64,000 bases of DNA. It comes from DATLNF01 sp963765815. GTDB taxonomy: Bacteria; Actinomycetota; Actinomycetes; BP-191. Location of the stretch: contig CAVXXT010000008.1 of the NCBI GenBank assembly GCA_963765815.1, forward strand, positions 186,001-250,000. Reading direction: 5' to 3'. Positions 50,473 through 60,362 of this stretch are shown here, piece by piece. Positions within the stretch are counted from its first letter, which is position 1, and every line of letters begins with the position of its first letter. Made by a program: the position numbers and the translations under genes. The notes beneath the pieces were generated by a model. It was not told where the DNA came from. It saw only the letters and a list, made by a program, of their open reading frames with translations, and ran no database searches.

Positions 50473-51598
50473 CGCGCCGCCAGGACGGCGTCGTACACGG
50501 CGCGCAACTGCGGCGCGATCGCCGCGGCGGTGTAGCGCTCGGCGGTGGTGACCGCCGCGTCGCCGAGCCGAGCGCAGAGGTCCGGGTCGTCGGCGAGCCG
50601 GCGCAGCGCGGCCGCCAGCGCGGGCGACGTCACCGGGCGGGACGAGCAGCCCGTCGACACCGTCGGTGACGACCTCGGCGGGGCCGCCGACCGTCGAGGT
50701 GACGACCGCGGCGCCGGCGGCCATCGCCTCGACGCACGACCTGGCCGAAGGGCTCGGGGATGACCGAGCAGTGGACGAGCGACGTCGAGCTCGGCGAGCT
50801 CGCCGGCACGTCGGCCGCGGAAGCCGCGGAAGTCACCCGGTCGGCGATGCCGAGCCGGTCGGCGTCGGCGCGCAGCCGGGCCGCGTAGTCGTCCTCGCCG
50901 AAGAGCGGCTCGCCGTGCAGCACCAGCCGCTCGGGGTCGCCGGACCCGCCGAACGCCTCCCCGAACGCCGCCAGCAGCACGTGCTGACCCTTCCACGGTG
51001 CGAGGCGGCCCATGCCCCCGACCACGATCGGACGCCCGGTACCTCTCGCTCGGCGCCATGCGGGACGACCGCTCCCACGCTCGGAATCGCCGTGCCGGGG
51101 CGCCGTCGCAGCTCCAGCGTGGCCAGCGCGATCCGGGAGCAGGCGATGACGGCGTCGGGGACCCGGTCCGCCATCCGCCGCGGCACGGAGGCCGTCCGGG
51201 CCGGCAGGTAGTCGGCGGCGAGCCGGTCGTGCTGGTGCCACACGACGGGTACGCCGGCCAGCCGCGCAGCGACGCCGCCGTACAGGTTGGCCTTGAGCGA
51301 GTTGGTGTGCACGAGGTCCGGCCGCAGCTCGCGCAGCCGCCGGGCCAGCCGCCGAGTCGCCGGGGCGACCGCGAGCGCCGCGGCCGGGCCGGCGCCGCTC
51401 TCGCGGGACCGTCGGCCGGCGGCGCCGAGCGGCAGCACCTCGACGCTGATGCCGGCCCGCCGCAGCTCGCCGACGAGCGGGCCGTCGGCGCCGAGGATCA
51501 CGTGCGCGTCGACGTCGTCGAGCGCCGGGATGAGCCGCAGCAGCGCCAGCTCGGCACCGGAGAGCACGGCGCGTGTGGTCGACGTACACGACCTTCAG
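50469..51598 (-). pseudogene. GT4 family glycosyltransferase with several frameshifts
   Basis: Recoverable segments, in order on the minus strand: KVVYVDHT, VLSGAELALLRLIPALDD, LVHTNSLKANLYGGVAARLAG, RPIVVGGMGRLAPWKGQHVL, VHCSVIPEPFGQV, MAAGAAVVTSTVGGPAEVV and LAAALRRLADDPDLCARLG. They fall in three frames, with switches near 51,570, 51,040, 50,790, 50,735 and 50,640. The start is unclear: CTG at 51,598 overlaps a TGA exactly where other genes here use GTGA. The total is of normal GT4 length. Confidence 0.75.
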
Positions 51599-52750
51599 CC
51601 GCCGACCCGCGGGCGCTCCGCCGGCCGCGGCCGCGCGGTAGACCTCGAGGTGCCGCCCGACGACCGACGGCCAGGCGAAGCGCTCGCTCGCCGCGCGGCA
51701 CGCCGCGCGGGTCGGCAGCGGCTGCGCGCCGGAGAACGCACCGGTCAGCCGGCGCGCCAGGGCGCCGACGTCCCCGGGTGGCACCAGCAGGTCGGCGGGC
51801 AGCCCGTGCAGCGCGTCCGGCAGTCCGCCGAGGTCGCTCGCGACGACCGGCGTACCGCAGGCGAGTGCCTCGACGGCGACCAGGCCGAACCCCTCGAGCG
51901 CGACCGTCGGCACGACGACGACGTCCGCGCCGCGGTAGCAGTCGGCGAGCGACGCGTCGCCGTCGACCCGGCCGACCAGCTGCACCCGGCCGGTGAGGCC
52001 GAGCTCGGCGACCAGCCGCTCGAGTCGCCCGCGCTCCGGGCCGTCGCCGGCGATGACCAGGCGCGCGTCGTCCGGCGTCACCTCCGGCCATGCGCGCACC
52101 AGCACGTCGAGACCCATGCGCGGCACGAGGCGGCGAACGGTGAACGCGGTCGGCACGTCGGCCGTCCAGCCGAGTCGCCGTCGCGCGGCGTCCCGGTCGC
52201 CAGGGGCGAAGGCGTCGCGGTCGACGCCGGGCGGGATCACCTCGACGCGGTGCGCCGCGACGCCGTACTCCTCGACCAGCAGGTCGCGGAACGCCGCCGA
52301 CAGGACGACGACGCGCGCCGCCCGGCGGTAGACAGCCCGCTCGACCCGGCGCTTCACGGCGAGGCCGAGCTGCCCGCTGGTGCCGGCCGCGGCGCTCTCG
52401 GCGGACCAGGGCCCGTGGAAGTGCACGACGAGCGGGCGGCCGCGCAGACCGCCGAGCACCACCGGTCCCAGTGCGGACAGCGCGAAGTGCGCGTCCACGA
52501 CGTCGGCGTACGCCGATGCCGTCGCGCGCGACCACGCGCGAAGCCGCGCGGGGAGTGGGCGCGCGGTCGAGCCGACCGAGGTGACGCCGGCGGGTGCGGC
52601 CCGGAGCTCGCCCTCGACCAGCGTCGCCGACGTCGCGCCTGCACGAACCAGCTCGCGGTGCAGGTCGGCGACGTAGCGGTTCAGCCCGCCGGGCGCGACG
52701 CCCTGCCACTCGAGGCCGAGCAGGACGACCGAGGGATCAGGCCGGGTCAT
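51595..52750 (-). CDS. GT4 family glycosyltransferase (stop lost by a late indel)
   Basis: A protein of about 385 residues: VVLLGLEWQGVAPGGLNRYVADL start, VVDAHFALSALGP, HRVEVIPPGVDRDAFAPGD, RRLVPRMGLDVLVRAW and VVVVPTVALEGFGLVAVEALACGTPVVAS (E-x7-E). Frame is intact until the last few dozen residues, where it misses a TGA at 51,595-51,597 by one base and runs on into the next gene. The length 3n+1 supports one indel in the tail. ATG 52,750 overlaps the stop of the Wzy-like gene by 14 nt. Confidence 0.85.
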
Positions 52751-54209
52751 CGTCGAGGTGGCAGTACCGCCGGTCGAGCCAGCCCATCGCCAGCCACGGC
52801 AGCGGGGCGACGGCGTAGTTGCCGCCGGTGAACCAGCCGAGCAGCGTGCCCAGCATCAGGGCGAGCGCGGCGAAGGGCAGCAGGCCGCCCTCGCGCCCGG
52901 CCAGCCGGATCGCCCGGGTCATCGCGACGCTCGTGAGCAGCAGGAACGCCGCCATCCCCGGGTAGCCCCACGCGACCGCCACGTTGCTCACGTCCGCCTC
53001 GGTGACCGTCTGGGCCCCCGTGCCGCTGTCGCCGCCGAACGTGCTCGACGCGATCGTGGTGGCACCGCTGCCGACGCCGAGCGGGTGGATCGGCAGGTAG
53101 TGCAGCCCGACGAAGATGAGCGATGCGTGCTGGTCCGCCGTCGACGACTCGTTGTCGAACGGGTTGGCCAGTCCGTCGATCTGGTGCCGGAGCAGGTTCC
53201 CGGTCTTCGAGCCCGTGTCGTAGCGCTGGGTCGGCCGGACCATCGTGGCGACGAAGGTCACGAGAACCAGGCCGCATGCGCCCATCGCGATGGCGCCGAA
53301 CACCCCCAGCTTGAGCCGGATCGCGGCGAGCACCCCGAGCATGAGGAAGAGGATGAACACCGCGCCGCGGATCGACTCGAGGATCAGCGCCCAGAACAGC
53401 ACTGTCGCCAGCACGACCGCGATCGACTGGAACCGCGGGATGAGGATGACCCACAGCACGATGCAGATCGCGAGGAACGTGCCGTACTCCGCGGCCGACA
53501 CGAATGACGCGAACGGCCGGATCGTGCCGCCGACGCTGAGCGACGAGTAGCCGAAGTTGTCGATCCACTTGGTGTCCCACGACGGGAAGCCGGCGTAGGT
53601 CTGGATCAGCCCGTAGCCGCCGACGACGACGCCGATGACGGCCAGCATGACGACGATCCGGGTGAACATCCGGTCGTCGACGTACGCGCGAGCCACCCAG
53701 AACCACAGCACCGGGACCAGGGTGAAGAGCAGCCCGCTGATCCCGATGGTGACCTTGCCCTGGATCGGGTTGAACGCGCCGAGCAGGATGATGTAGCACA
53801 TCGCCAGCACGGCGTTGGAGAGCAGGCCGAGCCGCGCGAACGCGCCGCTGCGGATCCCGGCGACGATTAGGATGCCGACGACGAGCGGCGCGACGAGCAG
53901 CAGCGGGTCGCGCTCCGGCGCCGACGTGGTCGACGCCAGCCGCCGGAACATCCCGAGGAACGGCAGGAACGCGAGCAGCACCACCATGACCTGGCGCGGC
54001 CGGGTTAGGCCGACGATGACGACCGGCAGGACCAGGGCCGCGGCGACGAACGGCCGGACGTGCGCAGGCCGTGACGCCACCGCGCCGAGGTAGCGAGCGA
54101 CGTAGAACGCGGCGTAGGCGAGCAGGCCGCGCGCCACCCAGGGCTTGAGGTCGTTCCACCGCATCGCGCGCGCGGCGCGCGCCGCGAACGCCGTGGTCAC
54201 GGTGGTCAT
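52737..54209 (-). CDS. O-antigen ligase/Wzy-type membrane protein
   Basis: A 490-residue protein with about 11 hydrophobic segments. The largest external loop (TGSKTGNLLRHQIDGLANPF to GVGSGATTIAS) contains HPLGVGSG, a common feature of the O-antigen ligase/polymerase family PF04932. With the protein at 28,328 it makes two polymerase-type genes in one locus. ATG 54,209 overlaps the upstream GT4 stop (ATGA). The long frame to 55,229 is a shadow of that GT4 gene. Confidence 0.85.
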   Translation of the reverse strand: MTTVTTAFAARAARAMRWNDLKPWVARGLLAYAAFYVARYLGAVASRPAHVRPFVAAALVLPVVIVGLTRPRQVMVVLLAFLPFLGMFRRLASTTSAPERDPLLLVAPLVVGILIVAGIRSGAFARLGLLSNAVLAMCYIILLGAFNPIQGKVTIGISGLLFTLVPVLWFWVARAYVDDRMFTRIVVMLAVIGVVVGGYGLIQTYAGFPSWDTKWIDNFGYSSLSVGGTIRPFASFVSAAEYGTFLAICIVLWVILIPRFQSIAVVLATVLFWALILESIRGAVFILFLMLGVLAAIRLKLGVFGAIAMGACGLVLVTFVATMVRPTQRYDTGSKTGNLLRHQIDGLANPFDNESSTADQHASLIFVGLHYLPIHPLGVGSGATTIASSTFGGDSGTGAQTVTEADVSNVAVAWGYPGMAAFLLLTSVAMTRAIRLAGREGGLLPFAALALMLGTLLGWFTGGNYAVAPLPWLAMGWLDRRYCHLDDDPA

Positions 54210-55357
54210 GCCGCGGCTTCGTAGACGCCGGCGACGGTCTCGTAGCTGCGCTGCCAGGTCAGCCCGAGCGCGCGCTCGCGCACCGCGGCGCCGAGGTGCG
54301 CGCGCAGGTCGGGCTCGGCGACCAGCCGGTCGATCGCTGCCGCGATGGACGCCGGGGCCCGGTCGACGATCAGCCCGGTCTCCCCGTCGGCCACCACGTC
54401 GGTCGCGCCGTTGACCGCCGTCGCGACGATCGCCAGGCCCGCGGCCGCCGCCTCCAGCACCACCAGCGGCGCGGCTTCGTAGCGGCTCGGCAGCGCGAAG
54501 ACGTCGGCCGCCGCGTAGAAGGCCGGGGTGTCGTCGCGCCGGCCGAAGCAGCGCACCCGATCGGCGACGCCCAGCTGCGCGGCCTGCCGCTCGACCTCGC
54601 TCTGGTCGCCTCCGCCGACGACCCACAGCCGCGCCGCCGGCGTGCTGGTCCGCGCGAGCGCGGCCACCAGCTCGGGCACCCCCTTGCGCAGCCAGTCGCC
54701 GCCGACGAAGAGCACCACCACGTCGTCGTCGCCCACCTGCTCGGCCGCGCGCAACGCGCGGCGCGCCTCGGGGTCCGGGGCGAAGCGAGCGGCGTCGACG
54801 CCGTTGGGCGTCACCACGACGGGCACGTCGGGGTAGTGCCGCTGCAGCTCGTCCGCGATGCCGCCGGACACCGCGGCGAGCGTCCCGAGCCGTCGCGGCC
54901 GGTAGCACCACCGCTCGGCGAGGATCGACAGCACGCGAGTGATCGCGGTGTTGAGCCCGCGGGCGTCGACCCGCCGTCGGTCGGCGCGCTCCACCTCGGC
55001 GTACGCCGCGTGGCAGAAGTGGACGCTCGCGACGTCGACGCGGTTCGGCACGATCGCGCCGCAGGTGTGCCGGATCTCCGCGCGCACCCGCCGCAGCCGC
55101 ACTCCGGCGACGACGAAGAAGAGCACGAAGCGCAGCGGGAACGGCCGGCTCGGCACCCGGACCCTGTGCCACTCGACGAGCGGTCGGAGCTCGGGCGCGA
55201 GCGTCGCGGAGACGACCACCCACTGCCACCGCTCGGCACCGGCGCGCAGCAGCTGCGCGGTGACCTTCTCCATGCCGCCGCCGTCGTGCACGTCGTGCGC
55301 GACCACGACGACCCGCCGCCGGGCGAGCGGCTCGGTGTCGTGCGCAGCGGAGTGCAC
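54206..55357 (-). CDS. GT4 family glycosyltransferase
   Basis: A 383-residue GT-B enzyme: VVVVAHDVHDGGGMEKVTAQLL, VVVTPNGVDAARFAPD, VVLFVGGDWLRKGVPELVAAL and ALPSRYEAAPLVVLEAAAAGLAIVAT. The start is the weakest part: GTG 55,357 is used because no ATG is in frame near the family start. It is divergent from the flippase gene. Confidence 0.9.
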   Translation of the reverse strand: MHSAAHDTEPLARRRVVVVAHDVHDGGGMEKVTAQLLRAGAERWQWVVVSATLAPELRPLVEWHRVRVPSRPFPLRFVLFFVVAGVRLRRVRAEIRHTCGAIVPNRVDVASVHFCHAAYAEVERADRRRVDARGLNTAITRVLSILAERWCYRPRRLGTLAAVSGGIADELQRHYPDVPVVVTPNGVDAARFAPDPEARRALRAAEQVGDDDVVVLFVGGDWLRKGVPELVAALARTSTPAARLWVVGGGDQSEVERQAAQLGVADRVRCFGRRDDTPAFYAAADVFALPSRYEAAPLVVLEAAAAGLAIVATAVNGATDVVADGETGLIVDRAPASIAAAIDRLVAEPDLRAHLGAAVRERALGLTWQRSYETVAGVYEAAA

Positions 55358-55453
55358 GTGGAGGTCACTCCTCGTCGTCGCGGGACGTCGATCGTACGTC
55401 GGCGGCCGAGGTCGCCCATGCCATGATGTCAGCACCGCCAGCACGGGAGGGCC

Positions 55454-56761
55454 GTGTCCACTGCACCGCCCGACGCCCCCCGTCGTGGCCGCGCCGTCGG
55501 GCACCTCGCGCTCCTCAACGCGGGCATCGCCGCGTCCGGCCTGATCACCGGCCCCTTGCTCGCCCGTGGCCTCGGCGCGCGTGGCCGCGGCGACCTGGCC
55601 GCGATCGTCGTCATCCTCTCGGTCGTCGCCCTGGCGACCGAGTTCGGCCTGCCGAGCTTCGTGTCCCGTGAGGCCGCGCGCGGCACCCCGCTGCGGCTGC
55701 TCGCCGGCTCCATCGGGCCCCTGCTGCTGGCGAGCGGGCTCGCGGTGGGACTGGTGGGGATCGTCCTGGCCGATCGGCTCGCGTCGGGCGACCACGAGCA
55801 GGTGGTGCGCCTGTGGCTGCAGGTCGGCCTGGCGATCCTGCCGGTGTCGATGCTGGTCGCGATGCTCGGCGCGACCGCTCGAGGTCTCGAGGACTGGTCC
55901 CGGTTCATCCGCTACCGCCTCGTCTCACCGGTGCTGTACGTCGTCGTCGTGGTCGCCCTCGCGCTCACCGACCGGATCACCGTCGGCCGGGTCGCCGCGC
56001 TGCTGACGGTCACCGCCGTCATCTCCGCGCTGCCGCTCTTCGCGATCGTCCGCGAGTCGCTGCCGCCGACGTTCGACCGCACGGTCGCGCGGGCCGGCGT
56101 CGCGTTCGGCGCGCGCAACTGGTTCGGCACCCTGAGCAGCATCGCCAACCAGCGGCTCGACCAGGTGCTGATGGTCCACCTGGTGAGCCGACCCGACCTC
56201 GGCCGGTACGCCGCCGTGGTCGCGATCTCGGTCGCTCCCGGCGCGCTCTCGGGCGCGCTCGGCACGACGGTGCTGCCGCGGGCCGCGCGCGGCGACGCCG
56301 GCGCCGTGGCGATGTCGCTGCGCGCCGTCGTCGCGGTGTGCGGCGCGGCCGCTCTCGTCCTCGGCCTGCTCGCCGAGCCGATCGTGCGGATCCTGCTCGG
56401 CGCGGACTTCGCCGCGGCCATCCCCATCCTGCGGGTGCTGCTCGTCGCCGTCGTCCCGCTCGCCACCACCCACCTGCTTCAGCAGAGCCTGATCGGCGCA
56501 GGCCATCCGGCCGAGGCGTCGTGGGCGGAAGCCCTCGCGCTGGTCATCACCGTGCCCAGCCTCCTGGTCACCCTGCCGCGCTACGGCGCGATCGCGGCTG
56601 CGTGGGTGAGCCTCGCGGCGTACACGGCGTCGCTGGCCTACCTGCTGGTCATCGCACGGCGCGTGTGGGGTGGCTCACCGCGCACCTACCTGGTGCCCAC
56701 GCCGGCTGATCTGCGACTCGTCCTGTCCGAGACGCGGCGGCTGATGCGCCGCGACGCCTAG
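55454..56761 (+). CDS. Wzx-like oligosaccharide flippase
   Basis: A 435-residue protein with 12-14 hydrophobic segments: LLNAGIAASGLITGPLLARGLGARGRGDLA start, VLMVHLVSRPDLGRYAAVVAI (typical for this family), and PIVRILLGADFAAAIPILRVLL. GGGAGG just upstream of the GTG serves as ribosome site. It would move the lipid-linked repeat unit to the outer face. Confidence 0.9.
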   Translation: MSTAPPDAPRRGRAVGHLALLNAGIAASGLITGPLLARGLGARGRGDLAAIVVILSVVALATEFGLPSFVSREAARGTPLRLLAGSIGPLLLASGLAVGLVGIVLADRLASGDHEQVVRLWLQVGLAILPVSMLVAMLGATARGLEDWSRFIRYRLVSPVLYVVVVVALALTDRITVGRVAALLTVTAVISALPLFAIVRESLPPTFDRTVARAGVAFGARNWFGTLSSIANQRLDQVLMVHLVSRPDLGRYAAVVAISVAPGALSGALGTTVLPRAARGDAGAVAMSLRAVVAVCGAAALVLGLLAEPIVRILLGADFAAAIPILRVLLVAVVPLATTHLLQQSLIGAGHPAEASWAEALALVITVPSLLVTLPRYGAIAAAWVSLAAYTASLAYLLVIARRVWGGSPRTYLVPTPADLRLVLSETRRLMRRDA

Positions 56762-56770
56762 GCTGCGCGC

Positions 56771-57496
56771 GTGCCGACCGGTCGCTATGACGCCGCGTTC
56801 TACTCGGCGATCAACGCCGGGTCGACGGCGAGCGCGCGGGTTGTGGTGCCGATCCTGCAGCGGCTCACCGGTGCGACCTCGGTGCTGGACGTCGGCTGCG
56901 GGCAGGGTGCTTGGCTCGCCGTCTGGCGCGACGCCGGAGTCACCGACCTCCTCGGCGTCGACGGCGACTACGTCGACCAGTCCGCGCTGCTGGTCGATCG
57001 CGAGCGGTTCGTCGCGCACGACCTGTCCCGGCCGCTCGACCTGTCGCGTCGCGTCGACCTCGTGACGTCGTTCGAGGTGGCCGAGCACGTGCCCGCGGCG
57101 TCGGCGCCGACCTTCGTCGCGAGCCTGGTGCGGCACGCGGACACGGTCGCCTTCTCCGCGGCGATCCCCGGTCAGGGCGGCACCGGCCACGTCAACGAGC
57201 AGCCGCCGTCGTACTGGGCCCGGCTGTTCGCCGACCACGGCTACCGGGTGTTCGACCTGGTGCGCCCCGTCGTCTGGGACGACGACGCGGTCGAGGTCTG
57301 GTACCGGCAGAACCTGCTGCTCTTCGCGACCGGCGCGGCAGCCGAGCAGCTGGCCAGCCTTGCGCCGCCGGCGCCGCCGCTGGACGTCGTGCACCCCGCC
57401 GCCGTGTCCCCACCGCCGTCCTTGCGGGCGATCGCCCACCGGCTGCCCGGCGCGCTGCGCGACGCGGCCCGCGGGCGGGTGCGCCCGCCCCGCTGA
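56771..57496 (+). CDS. Class I SAM-dependent methyltransferase
   Basis: A 241-residue protein with VLDVGCGQGAWLAVWRDAG (motif I), LLGVDGDYVD, and VDLVTSFEVAEHVPA (motif IV). The last 60 residues are Pro/Ala-rich. Start GTG 56,771 lies 9 nt after the flippase stop; a TAGGCT hexamer overlaps that stop and ends 6 nt before the GTG. It may methylate a sugar of the repeat unit. Confidence 0.88.
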   Translation: MPTGRYDAAFYSAINAGSTASARVVVPILQRLTGATSVLDVGCGQGAWLAVWRDAGVTDLLGVDGDYVDQSALLVDRERFVAHDLSRPLDLSRRVDLVTSFEVAEHVPAASAPTFVASLVRHADTVAFSAAIPGQGGTGHVNEQPPSYWARLFADHGYRVFDLVRPVVWDDDAVEVWYRQNLLLFATGAAAEQLASLAPPAPPLDVVHPAAVSPPPSLRAIAHRLPGALRDAARGRVRPPR

Positions 57497-57508
57497 CCCA
57501 CCAGCCCG

Positions 57509-58582
57509 TCAGCGGGCGAGCGCCGCCACCAGCGCGTCCACGCTGCGCTCGATGCCGAACTCCGCCGCGCGATGCCGGCAGAGGTCGGGGTCGGGTGGGT
57601 CACGCAGCACCGACGCCACCGCGGCGGTGAGCGCGGCGACGTCGCCGACCGGGGTGAGCCGGCCGACGTCGGGCGTCACGATGCCGGCCGGGCCGGGGGC
57701 GGAGCAGGCGACCACCGGGGTGCCGAGCGCGAGCGCCTCGACCAGCACCAGGCCGAACGTCTCCCGCGACGCAGCGTGCACGAGCAGGTCGGCCGCGCCC
57801 ATCGAGGCGGCGAGGTCGGCCGGCGAGAGCGCGCCGACGACCGCGACGTCCTCGTCGAGACCGCGGCGCCGGATGTCGGCCTGCAGCCGCTGCCGCAGGC
57901 CCGGGTCGTCCGGCGAGTCCGGCCCGACGATCGCGACGCGGATGCCGGCGCTGCGCAGCGCGCCGCCGGCCGCGATGACGTCGCCGAGCCCCTTGTGCGC
58001 CTGCAGCCGGCCGACCGCGAGCGCCAGCGGCCGGCGGTCGTCGGCCACCCAGCCCGCCGCGCGGTGCACCGCCCGGACATCACCGTCGGCAGCGCGCGCC
58101 ACCAGCGTGTCGACGTCGACGCCGGGCGGGACGACCGGTGCGTCCGGGAACCCCGCGGCCACTGCCACCTCGCGCGAGATCGCGACCCGGCGGGCGGGCA
58201 GCCGCCGCGCCAGCCGCGCGATCGGGTCCGCGCCCGGCACGTCGAGCAGGACGGTCAGCGGCCGGCGCACGCCGGCGGCAAGCGCGAGCAGCTGGCCCTT
58301 CGGCATGTTGGCGACGACATCGTCCGGCCCGAAGTCGCTGATCGCCCGGCGCAGCGCACGCGCCGCGACGGCCACCTGCTGCGGCCGTGACACGCGATAC
58401 GACGGCACGGCGTACGTCGGCACCGATCGCTCCCTCGCGAGGTCGGTGAGCGGTCCGTCGCCCGCGACCGCCAGGGCGACCGACCAGTGCCGCCGCGCCA
58501 GGCCGGCCAGCAGGTCGAGGAGCAGCACCTCGCCACCGCCGACCTCGGCGACCGGCGACACCGCGAGGACGCAGCGGCTCAC
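57509..58582 (-). CDS. GT4 family glycosyltransferase
   Basis: A 357-residue GT-B enzyme: CVLAVSPVAEVGGGEVLLLDLLAG, DVVANMPKGQLLALA, PVVPPGVDVDTLVA, ALAVGRLQAHKGLGDVI and HAASRETFGLVLVEALALGTPVVA. GTG 58,582 overlaps the stop of the upstream tandem GT2 gene (GTGA). Convergent with the methyltransferase gene. Confidence 0.9.
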   Translation of the reverse strand: MSRCVLAVSPVAEVGGGEVLLLDLLAGLARRHWSVALAVAGDGPLTDLARERSVPTYAVPSYRVSRPQQVAVAARALRRAISDFGPDDVVANMPKGQLLALAAGVRRPLTVLLDVPGADPIARLARRLPARRVAISREVAVAAGFPDAPVVPPGVDVDTLVARAADGDVRAVHRAAGWVADDRRPLALAVGRLQAHKGLGDVIAAGGALRSAGIRVAIVGPDSPDDPGLRQRLQADIRRRGLDEDVAVVGALSPADLAASMGAADLLVHAASRETFGLVLVEALALGTPVVACSAPGPAGIVTPDVGRLTPVGDVAALTAAVASVLRDPPDPDLCRHRAAEFGIERSVDALVAALAR

Positions 58583-60309
58583 GCCGGTCGTCGGCGGACC
58601 GTCGCGCGCAGCACCCGCAGGTCGCGGACGAACGCCCGGTGCCCGCGCCACCAGGCGCGGAAGAAGGAACGCGTCTCATGCCGGCGGATCGCGAAGTTGC
58701 GGAAGCCGGCGACGAAGCCGATCAGCTCGTAGGACAGCAGCCGGCCGATCGACGGGTTGGCGACTGCGGCGTCGAAGAGGTTGGCGTAGACGTGGCTCAC
58801 CTGGTCGTGCACGCCGTAGTAGTTGATCTCGTCGTCGTGCACCGCGCGGGCCCGAGGCGCGTAGGACAGGTGCACGCCGTGGCTGCGCCACAGCGCGCCC
58901 ATGTAGACGTCCTCGGAGTTGCGGATCAGCTCCTGCCACTCGTACTTCTCGGCGACGCGCCGGGGATAGGCGAACAGCGCGCCGATGAGGAAGTCCGGCC
59001 GCTCGCCGGGCCGCGCCTTGCGGCCGTAGCTGATCCGCCGGATCACCACCGGCGCGGACCAGTCGTCGCGCCACTTCACGCTGCCGGCGACCACGCTCTC
59101 CGGCGGCTGCCGGCGCAGTGCCTCGACCAGCTCGCGCACGGCGCCCGGCTCGAGCCGGATGTCGTCGTCGCAGCTGATCAGCACGTCCTCCGTCGTACGC
59201 CGGACGCCCTGGTTGCGTGCGGCCGCAGCGTTGGCCCCCTGGTGCAGGTGCAGCGTCACCCAGTCGTGCGCGGCGCAGACCTCCGCCACCCGAGCGGCCA
59301 GCTCGGGGTCGGGCGTCGAGTCGAAGACGTGGCAGGAGAACGCCATGTCGTCGCGCTGGCGCTCGAGCGCGTCGAGGCAGCGGTCGAGCTTCTCCGGCCG
59401 GTTGCGGGTCGGGATGACCACCGCGACGGTGCCGTCGGGGTCGTGGTCGCCGGGCCGGCCGTGACCCGGCGGCGTCCAGCCGGCCAGTCGCAGCATCCCG
59501 ACCAGCCGGGTGACCGCGAGGACGCGCTCGAGCAGCGCGTAGTCGAGCCGGTGCTTCCACGGCTTCCAGTGCCACAGGTACCACCAGGTCTGCCGCAGGT
59601 AGAGGCCGCGACCGCGCGGCAGGCCGGCGATCGAGTCGGCCATCGCCGTGCCGCGCCCGTAGTTGAGGTGGGTGCGGAAGAGCCGCCGCCAACCGGTGTC
59701 GAACTCGTGGTCGACGACCGCGTCCCTCGCGAAGGCCAGCGTCCAGCCGGCCGCCTGCAGCCGGTGGGTCAGCTCGACGTCCTCGCCGCCCGGGAACGGG
59801 AACCGCTCGTCGAAGTGGCCGACCTGCTCCAGCGCGCTGCGCCGGAACAGCGCGTTGGCGGTGACCAGGTAGCCCGGCACCTCCGCCCACAACGGGTGCG
59901 GGTCGAGCGGGCGCTGCCAGTCGCTGAAGTGCCCGATGTAGGTGTGCGGCTGGTATGCCCGGACCGGACCGCCCGCCGCGCCGACGCCGTCGGCCATCAC
60001 CGCGAGCAGCGCGGCCAGCCAGCCCGGTCGCGGCCGCACGTCGTCGTCGATCGAGGCGATGAACTCGCCCCGCGCCAGGCGCAGCCCGGTGTTGCGCGTG
60101 CCCGCGGGTCCGGGGGAGGCCGAGCGGACGACGGTCGCGCCCTCGACCGGCTCCGGCTCGAACGTCCAGCGCTCGCCGTCCGCGACGACGATCACCTCGA
60201 TGTCCAGGTCACCCGCGCCGGCCCGGATGAAGCGCACGCACTCCGCCGCCGCCGCCGGACCGCGCCCCGACGGGACCACCACGGACACGAGCGGGCGGTT
60301 GGCAGGCAC
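58579..60309 (-). CDS. Bifunctional tandem GT2 glycosyltransferase
   Basis: A 576-residue protein with two GT-A domains. Domain 1 (about 1-270): VSVVVPSGRG, SPGPAGTRNTGLRLARGEFIASIDDDVRP (DDD metal site) and FPFPGGEDVELTHRL. Domain 2 (about 300-500): VAVVIPTRNRPEKLDRCLDAL, GANAAAARNQGVRRTTEDVLISCDDDIR and ELIRNSEDVYMGALW. The last 70 residues are basic and aromatic and may touch the membrane. Two sugar additions by one chain is the usual reading of such fusions. GTG 60,309 fits the domain start. Confidence 0.9.
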   Translation of the reverse strand: MPANRPLVSVVVPSGRGPAAAAECVRFIRAGAGDLDIEVIVVADGERWTFEPEPVEGATVVRSASPGPAGTRNTGLRLARGEFIASIDDDVRPRPGWLAALLAVMADGVGAAGGPVRAYQPHTYIGHFSDWQRPLDPHPLWAEVPGYLVTANALFRRSALEQVGHFDERFPFPGGEDVELTHRLQAAGWTLAFARDAVVDHEFDTGWRRLFRTHLNYGRGTAMADSIAGLPRGRGLYLRQTWWYLWHWKPWKHRLDYALLERVLAVTRLVGMLRLAGWTPPGHGRPGDHDPDGTVAVVIPTRNRPEKLDRCLDALERQRDDMAFSCHVFDSTPDPELAARVAEVCAAHDWVTLHLHQGANAAAARNQGVRRTTEDVLISCDDDIRLEPGAVRELVEALRRQPPESVVAGSVKWRDDWSAPVVIRRISYGRKARPGERPDFLIGALFAYPRRVAEKYEWQELIRNSEDVYMGALWRSHGVHLSYAPRARAVHDDEINYYGVHDQVSHVYANLFDAAVANPSIGRLLSYELIGFVAGFRNFAIRRHETRSFFRAWWRGHRAFVRDLRVLRATVRRRPA

Positions 60310-60362
60310 GGGTCCAGGGCCTCGCGAGGATGTCGGCAGCCGGGAAGGCCGGGCCGCCGAGT

